From positions 6,279,078 to 6,343,077 of the forward strand of contig NC_089319.1 of NCBI RefSeq assembly GCF_036669915.1: DNA of 64,000 nt, given 5' to 3'. The DNA comes from Pocillopora verrucosa. Lineage: Eukaryota > Cnidaria > Anthozoa > Scleractinia > Pocilloporidae. The translations under genes were made by a program, and so were the position numbers. Shown here one piece after another: positions 56,131 to 64,000 of this stretch; position 1 is the stretch's first letter, and the number at the start of each line of letters is the position of its first letter. The notes under the pieces are model-generated. The model saw only the letters and a list, made by a program, of their open reading frames with translations. It was not told the origin of the DNA and did not search any database.

Positions 56131-57340
56131 GTTCGTAACTTGTTTTCTCCAACATAGCGCCATTCATATCATATTCATAGTTTCTCAGTTGCCGTTCTGA
56201 GTTTGCTGGCGAACACCATGCGTCGCGTTTCTTTGCAGCAAATACTCATCCAGTTTATTTCGATGTATTTACTATAAACGGGGTACAGGTGGCTTTGAAT
56301 GTCGTCCTCCGAGCCTTTGTTGGTGATCCCCTGTTAAAATCCTCCCCTCCCCCCTCAGGCGATAAAAATGGTTGGTCTTAGTCTCGTATCCAGATCTTTT
56401 ACGGTTGTAGTTACAGTTACACGGTGGGATCTGGGTACGAGATTGGTCCCCAAAGACTGAGGTCTACTGAGGCCCAAAAAACCCATGATACTTTTATTCA
56501 ATCATTACAGTACGTGACCTCAGAGAAATTAGTATATTATAAGCATTATAAATAGAAAATTGTTGTTTTTAAAGCTGGGTAATTCAAACATTGAAAAGCT
56601 ATATATGCAACAAATGAATTGATCACAAAGGATTTTAATACAAGAAAAGCTAACGAGACTGATGAGCTGTAAATCTTTCATTTACTCCTATTTTATAGAC
56701 AGTAAAACAAAGTTTTATCCACATTTGTTTTTTGTGAAAACGGCGTACCCCTAACATAACATAAAGCATTAGAAAGTTTAGCTCTATAACACTTACAACA
56801 GTGCAAATGAAGTGCTCATACAAGAAGACCATCTGAGGGAAAGTATGACACCTTGTATGAAGTGGACTCTACCCAGAGTGCTTTCTGAGATCATTCTCTA
56901 AAAAAATGGTATTAAATGGACCCTGAGACCAAATTGAGCCTGCGTTTGAACACAAAACCCGTCCGGCTTAAAAGAAAACTTTAAAGACTTGCTGTATATA
57001 GAGTTTTTGAATTGCGGGAAAACTGAACAGTTTTAAAACCATCATAATTTCACGATTCTAATTGTTGATAAGATGTGACGATAAGGTCTCCCCAGTGATC
57101 CAGACAAAACACACTTACTTTGCCTCCATCTACACCTGCTATTATAATTCTCCTAAATTAAAATGTCGTAATTGTTTCTTGCTTGAAAGGTTTCGCTATA
57201 CGTAATGTGTTTTTGACAGAACTGTAAGACCTGACTAAAGGTGTTGTCAGGGCTAGGTTGTTTGGGTTTATCGTTGAGACTCGTTGGGGAACACGCTTGT
57301 TTTCTTGCTTGCATTTACGAATTCAGCTCATGTAGAAACT
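56131..57340. other. Upstream region of gene C, partly duplicated downstream
   Basis: 56180-56780 is repeated at 61750-62130 (AGGGTACAGGTGGCTTTGA-type words, then GCTATATATGCAACAAATGA). 56750-57340 repeats the 5' flank of gene B. No separate gene is visible. Confidence 0.6.
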
Positions 57341-60300
57341 ATGAACGGCATACAGGTGTCGTTTTTCATTCTACTCGAAGCCTTTGTTGTCGTGACAGGA
57401 TTTTCTCACTCCGCATATTTCACAACACGAGAAAATAAGCGCCTCATAGGTCATCGTATAAAACAAGTCGATTCTGTCAGTTTGAAGTCGTGCAGCCAGT
57501 TTTGCTTGAGATATTCATGGTGCACTTCAACAAACTTCCAAATATCAACCAAGATGAACGGCAAAGAAACTTGTGAATTGAACATGCACGGAGTTATCGA
57601 CGAAAACAATGATCATTTCCTTGACCAAGAAGGAGTCACTTTCTCTCTGATGTTAAAGGTAAATATTGTTTCGCCGATGAAATAGGCATTACAGCCAGCA
57701 CATACAAACTTATAGACCACACGGTTATGGAGCCTTTTAGGGCCAGGGTCTTTCACACTAAAACAACGCATCTAAAAGAACTAAAACACTAAACAACGCA
57801 TCTTTCCAGGCGTGTTATAATTAGAGAGCACTTAGCCAGTGACAGGGCCTCCCACATTTTCAAACATCTGCAAGATTCTGAACATTGTCGCGCTTTGTGT
57901 TCAACAGATAGCTTCCACGTTTTGGATCACGCCTCTACCGGTTTTTAATTCAAGATAAAAGAGGCTATTCAGATCCAAAGAGAACAACTCTCTTTGAATC
58001 AACAATTACACCATGTAAATCTTAAACTATCCTTTTAATCCTCACACTTTCATGCTTTGCCTCTATTCTTGTTGTCAACATTTATCATAATTAGCATTTT
58101 TCTACTTAATATAAATTCAACTTCCAACGCCTTGTCCATTAATTAACGGAAGATGACAGAAGTTTCTGTCGAAACATGTTTTACAAACTATGTCACAACT
58201 TGACTTACCTGCTACTATCAAGAAGTAGTTGGTTATCAAAAATGTTTCTTCAGTGAAATGTAGTGCCTTGATCAGTTGTAAAATTATAAAATAATAATTT
58301 TAAATAATAATTGTAAAATAGCAATCAAACGACACCTACAAGAGTTATAAGTGTATTCTAAAGCCAGTCGCATTGTAATTTTTTTATCAAATTTATTATA
58401 TTTGATTTCTTAGGAGTTTTTTTAGCGATAGCTTGAGGAGAAGTACTTATTCTGTAGAAACTTTTTGTAATTGTACTGCCTTTGGAACTTACTTTTTGTC
58501 AGTGGGAGATGCATGCGTCTTCTGTTTTTTGTTTTATTTTTGACAGGATATTTGTGCTCATCCCAAAGTTTTAATTTTTTCAGGGATGTTTGTTGACCAG
58601 CTGTCTTAATGGTGGCTCCTGTGTGTATGACAAAAACAAAAAGGGACACCTGTTCTCATGTTTGTGCAAAATACCGTGGACGGGAAAAAAATGTGAAAAT
58701 AAAAACGGTAAGATTTGTTTTACTTTTTTAAATTGAAAAGGTCGGACCATTGTAATCAAGAAAACTTTACCGCTGTAAGAAATAAAAGTGTGGTTTTAAG
58801 TTTAGAAGTACCTCAGTTTACCGACCATTAATTTGGCAGTTTTGGTATTGCGCTAATTAAGGATTCAGTCCTCAGGCAAAAAACATAAAAAACAAAACAA
58901 TGAGCAAAAAGCAGCTGTAAGGTAAAGAATCTATCGATGGCTATGAAAGACGCGCACAATTAAGAGTAGGCTTGTTCCTAGCTAGAATTGTCAACCATTA
59001 TTCGTATTGCTCAGCAAAGTAAAGAAGAAAAGACAAGAAAAACTGCACTTTTTCCTTCTTTCATGTTTTTAATCATAGCGAATTAATGCATATATTTGCC
59101 TCAGACCCGTGATGCCAACGCTGTTTTCATTCGAATCACATTTAGCAAGTGCTTATTTCATTCCAAAATGCTCTCATTTTTCAAGTGAATGTATTTCTAA
59201 AAATTTAAAATATTTTAAAAAAACACTGAGCGAAAAGCAGCTGTAAGGTAAAATCTGTCGATGGCTATGAAAGACCCGCACAATTAAGAGTAAGCTTGCT
59301 CCCTGGCTCGAATTGTTAACCATTATTCGTATTGCTTGAAAACAATTGGAAAGTAAAGAAGGAAAGATGAGAAATGCCGAACTTTTTCCTTCTTTGGTTT
59401 TTTTAATGATAGCGAATTAGCGCATATTTTTGCCTTATACCCGTGATGCCAACTGATGCAAAAATTTTTCTTCTCGGCGCTATTTTCACTCAAAACTCAT
59501 TTGGGAAGTGCTTATTTCCTTCAAAAATGCTCTAATTTTTCATGGTATTTCAAAAAATTTTAAATTTTCGGATCTCCAGCAAGTAAACATTTGTGGTTTT
59601 AGCGACATATCTTATGGGGGATTGAAATCATTGGAACTGAAACTGTTATTATTTTGTCGTAGTAAGGCTAAAAAGATCATATGATTATGTGTTATTTTTC
59701 TTGTTTTGTTTGTTTATTTTTTACGTAACTAAAGGAATAGGCTGGATTTATCGTTATCCTGCTCTTTCATGCAAGAACATCCGGGACATGGGAGACTCCA
59801 AAGGAGACGGGGAATACTGGATCGACCCTGCAAAGAATGGAAAGCCATTCAAAGTCTACTGTGACATGACAACTGATGGAGGTTTGCTATCAAGGAGAAA
59901 ATAACTTGTGATTAGTTTGAGTAAAGCTAAATTTCTTTTTCCTTCTCTTCATGGATAAAATTTTTTTTCGCAATTGTGTCATGGGCTTACAGAATCGAGG
60001 GAACAAAATAGCCCGATATTTCGCCAAAGTGAAACAAATTGTTTCATAGACCAATTTTGATCTTAAATACGGCTATTTCTATTGAATTTGAAAAAGAAAT
60101 TTCATCTTTGTCATTTTTCGTTAAAAACAGAAAATACAAAAAATGAGATAGAAATACAGAAAAAGATGAACAATTGAATAAAACCAACAGGATAATAGAC
60201 AATATCTCTTTGGTTTTCAGGTGGGTGGCTTCTCATTTCCAACATCGTTAAGGGCGCCTTACCTATTCGACCCTCCCTCAAGGGGTCCTACGATGAAGTT

Positions 60301-60759
60301 AGCCTCTACAATGAAGGAAACATTGTTCTCAACAGAAGCGCCATGAAAGAACTCAGGTCGAATGTGTCCTTTACTCAGCTGCGATTCTTCTGTAGTAAAC
60401 AACAGGGACGTACGTTCCACGTGACCACGACCACTAACAGTACCGGTGAAGCTGTTGTCCAGTACTTTAGCGGTCAGACGGATGCGCGACCGGATGCTTG
60501 TGGCTCGTTTGTGAGGATGGAAGATGATAACTCAGCTATGTCACAAGTCTGCAAAGAGTGGGGGGGTAACTCTACCAATACGTTCACAAACAAATGGGGT
60601 GACCGCACTCAAGACTATGAAAAGCGGCTGTATCGTCAGGTGGTTCTCGTCTGGCACAAATATCATTGGCTGCTTTCACAAGATCTTAAGAGATTCGAAT
60701 GCGACGATTTTAAAGGCAATGTTTCCAAAGATGATTTTTGGAAGATATACGTACGTTGA
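57341..60759 (+). CDS. Secreted PAN-EGF-fibrinogen-like protein, gene C (USOMP5-like)
   Basis: Four exons, 57341-57658, 58584-58707, 59735-59881 and 60221-60759, join to 375 residues. The signal peptide is MNGIQVSFFILLEAFVVVTG, PAN contains SCSQFCLRYSWCTSTNFQI, and the EGF is GCLLTSCLNGGSCVYD then CLCKIPWTGKKCEN. A fibrinogen-like start (SCKNIRDMGDSKGDGEYWID, CDMTTDGG|GW) leads into a diverged final exon (FTQLRFFCSKQQGRTFHV, VVQYFSGQTDARPDACGSFV, FWKIYVR). The exon 3 donor, GAG|GTTTGC, is weaker than in A and B. Exon 4 differs from A and B at roughly a third of its positions, mostly in the first 40 residues and around 90-130. So C's 3' half is the older lineage. Predicted secreted; function inferred from family only. 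Confidence 0.85.
58905..59480 (+). repeat. Direct duplication inside gene C intron 2
   Basis: Words AGCAAAAAGCAGCTGTAAGG, GATGGCTATGAAAGAC and ATTATTCGTATTGCT at 58905-59160 recur in order at 59228-59470. The corresponding stretch of gene B intron 2 (52680-52930) has one copy. Confidence 0.7.
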
Positions 60760-61039
60760 GGACTCCATCAATGAAATACTTGTTTTTGTCTCACACGCAA
60801 AAATGAAACTTTACATGTAATACTTATTGCGATAATTTTAGTGCAAACAGTTTCCTCATATTCTTTCTTTCACTGCTGTATTAGACTTCAATGAGATTGT
60901 AACATACTATAAATAGATAATTGCTTTGATGTTTTGTATGAAGGGAAAACCATGTCCCATTATTTTCTCTTGTCTTTATCTAATCACGGTTTTGGCGCCA
61001 TTACGATGTCAAATACTTTTTAGGTAATTTTGATGGAAC

Positions 61040-61345
61040 TGAGTGGGGTTCGATTCGGTTTGTAATCATACGAGTGATACAGGAAGTCTTACTAGCAAAT
61101 AATCATAAAAATTCCAATTTCCCAGAAAAAGAAGAATGCCAAGTTATGAAAGAAAGGGTAAATTTACATTAAATGACTAACAACCAAGGTTGAGATCGGT
61201 GGATTTAAACTACAACTTTGAATGTGATTGGCTTACTAAACTGTCCGATGGCAAACTTTCCGATAACAACTTGGCAAGTGAATTAGTGGAAAATAAGAGT
61301 TTTTTAAACCAATCACAATCGAGGAAATTGTAATTTTTATGATTA
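61040..61345 (-). repeat. Intron 2 repeat, inverted copy downstream of gene C
   Basis: Its reverse complement follows 48070-48420: AATTTCCTCGATTGTGATTG, CACTTGCCAAGTTGTTATC, AAGCCAATCACATTCAA, CTTTCATAACTT, in order. Confidence 0.7.
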
Positions 61346-61749
61346 AGAGATAAATCTAGTGAAATGAGAGACGAAGGAGCCGGGTCAATGAGAGTCTACT
61401 TTACATCAGCTTTTTTTTCCTTAAAAATACCCCTTTGCGCGCTATATGGGGGCACACGTTTGCCGCCAGATATAACGATGTTGCTTCTCCAATTTGATTT
61501 AAGGATCATCGATTTTTTTAGTGAGTTAGTTAGACTGAGCACTTGCTCTTTCCAGAGCGAGCTTAGAAAATCACAGAGATTAAGAGAACGAATTTTGAGA
61601 TTTAAGATATTAGATTGATAGTCTAAAAGTCTACAGTTAATAGCTGGAGACAGGTTTCTTTCTAATTGATGACTTCTTGACCAATTCGCTTCCTTGTTGG
61701 GTGATAAAGCTATCCTAATGTGCTCTCTAAGGTCACAGTGAGATTAGTT

Positions 61750-62130
61750 GCCGACCTGAATTTGCCGTCGCGTTTCCTTACGGCAAATACTTCTTCCGTT
61801 TTATTTCAATGTATCTAAGATAAACAGGGTACAGGTGGCTTTGATTATCGTCCTCCAAGCCTTTGATCCCTTGTTAAAATCCTTCCCCCCCCCCCCCCCC
61901 CAACGACTGAGGCCCAGAAAAGCCATAATGTTTGTCTTCAATTATTACAGTACGTGACCCTAGAGAAATTAGCAGTAATATTATTAGCAGAACATTGTTA
62001 TTAAAGCTGGGTAGTTCAAACATTGAAAAGCTATATATGCAACAAATGAATTGAATTACTCCTATTTAATATAATAGACAGTAAAACAAAGTTTTACCCG
62101 CATTTGTTTTTTGTGAAAACGGCGTACCCC
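61750..62130 (+). repeat. Partial copy of the gene C 5' region
   Basis: Matches 56180-56780 with small gaps: GGGTACAGGTGGCTTTGA, a C run, GACTGAGGCCCA, ATTACAGTACGTGACC, TTGAAAAGCTATATATGCAA and GTTTTTTGTGAAAACGGCGT. It ends before any exon, so it is the remnant of a fourth unit or a stray duplication. Confidence 0.7.
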
Positions 62131-63094
62131 TAAGTGATCTTAAGTGGTCTTTAATGACCCATGAAATACCCAGTGTGTTCAGATGAACGTGACATTGAAG
62201 AAGTGTAGGTTGTGTTTGTTTGTTCCTGTTTATGTTCCCTAGAGTAAAAGATTTATTTTTGTGCGGTTTTCTGTATATGTTTATTTTTCCACCCCCTCGG
62301 TATTTTATCACTGTTACCTAATTTCACGTTTATATCGGTCGGCCACGAGCATAGCGAGAAATTCTTTCTTGTTCACTCGGGCAAGATGTTTTTTCCACTC
62401 TAGTCATGGTATGGTTTCTGAATCACACGATTCCTGTAGAAATTGCAAAACTTGTTATTCGGTAATAATGTTTAATTAACTTTTAAAAGGATGGTTTTGC
62501 GAGAATCTTGTTACGTCTAGTTATATGTTGGATAATAACAGGGATTGCTTTCTTCTCTGTTATTATGGGCAGGTAGATAGTTCTGTTGTACGTGGATTAC
62601 CATTAAAATGACTTGATTTCAATCTGTTTTGATTCACTTCAAATAATAAAGGTCGTCAGCAACATACCCAAGAAAATATTTGATCGACCTAAATCCTCCC
62701 TCGTGGACAAATATTTCTCCCGCCTACCAAAAAGTTTATGTGTTCAAAGATGGACAATGACGCTCAATTTTAAGGAAGGGTGTTTTCAAAACGTGAATGA
62801 TCTTTTCAAGTATGCCAACTTCGCCACTTTGTTTCAAATCGGTTTATAAGTTAGACACTTAGATCGTGATCATTGAAATGGAATGATAACACCCACGTGC
62901 TGACATGACGTCACGCCATGGAATTCTTTTCACGTCACTTTGTTTTTATTGCCAATCCGTCGCTTCCGTATATTGACAAAAACATTATGAAAGGTCCTCG
63001 ATGGGTTATTTATCTTTAGACAATTCCAAGTAGAGACGACAAGAGTGATAGAGATATTTTTTTACAAGCAAATTATACCAACAACTCAAAGACT

Positions 63095-63712
63095 ATGAGC
63101 ACAAATAGCTACGACGAAGAAGCTGCTATCCTTCTGTCAAAGAACATCACAAAATCTTTACTTGTGAAGAATGCTCTCGACTTAGAGGCGTTAAAGAAAC
63201 GGGCTCGACTGCTAGAGAAAGAGAAGAATTCAGAAGCGAGATTATTCCTCAAGAAAAAGGAGATTCTTTTAAAACGACAGGCGACAAGAAACTCTGGGAC
63301 CCTTTCGAGTCAACGACCTTTGTCCTCTAGAAGTTTGATTCCGCCAGAAACGAATGTCAGTCGATGGAAAAGTGACACAGACTTGAACAGAGAATTATCT
63401 CTCGGAGCGCGAACGCAAGATATGAATGAAAAAAGCGGAAGGCAGAAGTTGCTATCGCCCTGGCTTCCCTTGCTTTCTGAAGGAGCCAAAAGAAGGAGCG
63501 GAACATTCTCTTCACTGGATCAGTATGAAAGTACTTCGACTTCTCTTCCAGATATACATGGAGGTTCAATTGGAAAAACGAAATTAAAGAAATACAGTGA
63601 CACAAACCCACCACGGCCAGTTTCTTCTCAAAGCAAAAAGAAGACTGAAGTCTCCACTTCTGTTATTGACGACTGGCAAGATTTGCGAAAGATTAGATAT
63701 TTGCGCAGGTAA
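63095..63712 (+). CDS. Unrecognised Lys/Ser-rich protein, possibly the first exon of a longer gene
   Basis: A 205-codon frame from MSTNSYDEEAAILLSKNITK. The first ~75 residues look like a charged helix or coiled coil (LDLEALKKRARLLEKEKNSE, RLFLKKKEILLKRQ). The remainder is Ser/Pro/Arg-rich and probably disordered, ending SVIDDWQDLRKIRYLRR. I do not recognise a family. The frame ends TTGCGCAGGTAA. CAG|GTAACC is also a reasonable splice donor, so the true gene may continue past the window. The start is the first ATG in frame, and the leader upstream is AT-rich. Its amino-acid balance and lack of repeats support a real gene. Confidence 0.6.
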   Translation: MSTNSYDEEAAILLSKNITKSLLVKNALDLEALKKRARLLEKEKNSEARLFLKKKEILLKRQATRNSGTLSSQRPLSSRSLIPPETNVSRWKSDTDLNRELSLGARTQDMNEKSGRQKLLSPWLPLLSEGAKRRSGTFSSLDQYESTSTSLPDIHGGSIGKTKLKKYSDTNPPRPVSSQSKKKTEVSTSVIDDWQDLRKIRYLRR

Positions 63713-64000
63713 CCAAGATCAAAGGCAAAAAAAATGTAACTATGATCCGCGTGTCGCCCATTAGCGAAAAAAAACTACATCAGGCTCTGATTTGATTGGT
63801 CACTGTTGTGTGTGATCTAAGAATTTTGGTGGACGTTTCGCACGCTTCGAGGTTCTTTTGGTAAGAAGTTTCCCAACCCAAGCTACGTACGTACGTGACC
63901 TGTTGGTAAATCGAAGGGCGGTGGTAAACGCACGCGATAGTAACGGAAGAGTCGAAAACTAAGGAACTACTCCTTCACCACTATCGTGCTTGTAACTTTA
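63713..64000. other. Sequence after the last frame
   Basis: 288 bases with GTACGTACGTAC near 63884-63894 and no clear exon. Confidence 0.4.

Larger units (their letters stand above)
60760..63094. other. Spacer downstream of gene C
   Basis: Contains the inverted intron 2 repeat (61040-61345), then unassigned AT-rich sequence, then a partial copy of the gene C upstream region (61750-62130). No exon of a fourth PAN-EGF gene is seen. A frame at 62613-62849 lacks support. Confidence 0.5.

Noticed and set aside
62613-62849. 78-codon frame upstream of the last gene
   Set aside because: No recognised features and no splice link to 63095.
1-64000. CRISPR arrays, rRNA and tRNA genes
   Set aside because: No spaced identical repeats, rRNA-like blocks or tRNA B-box with matching arms were found on reading; a weak GGTTCGATTC near 61047 has no cloverleaf around it.

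Overview
The window looks like nuclear DNA of a hexacorallian cnidarian, most likely a stony coral. The evidence is AT-rich introns with GT-AG borders, a Fringe and an ATPAF2 gene of animal type, cnidarian-style dispersed MITEs and LINE remnants, and a tandem set of secreted PAN-EGF-fibrinogen-like genes that resemble coral skeletal organic matrix proteins. All exon structures were spliced by hand from reading-frame continuity, phase and splice sites. No alignment or database search was run.

Layout. 1-2.1 kb is a long-TIR DNA transposon with a perfect 10-bp target duplication. 2.4-23.2 kb is an array of seven intronless BTB-BACK-PHR (BTBD6-like) loci on the + strand: three look whole (15195, 19620, 21850) and four are broken (2460, 7468, 10075, 17385). 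The array is interrupted by a purine microsatellite, a decayed Kolobok transposon (11957-13983) and G-rich inverted repeats. An eighth locus lies on the - strand at 44095-45411 and is whole apart from one in-frame TGA.

23.9-43.5 kb is an ordinary single-copy region. It holds a ten-exon - strand gene for a basic protein whose C-terminus resembles ribosome-assembly protein 3, head-to-head with an eleven-exon Fringe glycosyltransferase gene, followed by an eight-exon ATPAF2 gene for the mitochondrial F1 assembly chaperone. A hAT-like non-autonomous element and several MITEs sit in introns and spacers.

46.7-60.8 kb is a tandem trio of four-exon genes (signal peptide, PAN/apple, EGF, split fibrinogen-like domain). 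The middle gene is a chimera. Its 5' half and 5' flank match the third gene and its 3' half and 3' flank match the first, as expected if one tandem duplication ran from intron 2 of the first gene to intron 2 of the third. Further partial duplications and an inverted repeat copy follow downstream. The window ends with an unrecognised lysine-rich gene at 63095.

How the genes relate. The BTB-BACK-PHR proteins would act as cullin-3 substrate adaptors and the PAN-EGF-fibrinogen-like proteins as secreted matrix or lectin-like proteins. Both families are evolving by duplication, exchange and loss around three stable housekeeping or developmental genes. No CRISPR array, rRNA, tRNA, provirus or capsid-bearing element was recognised.
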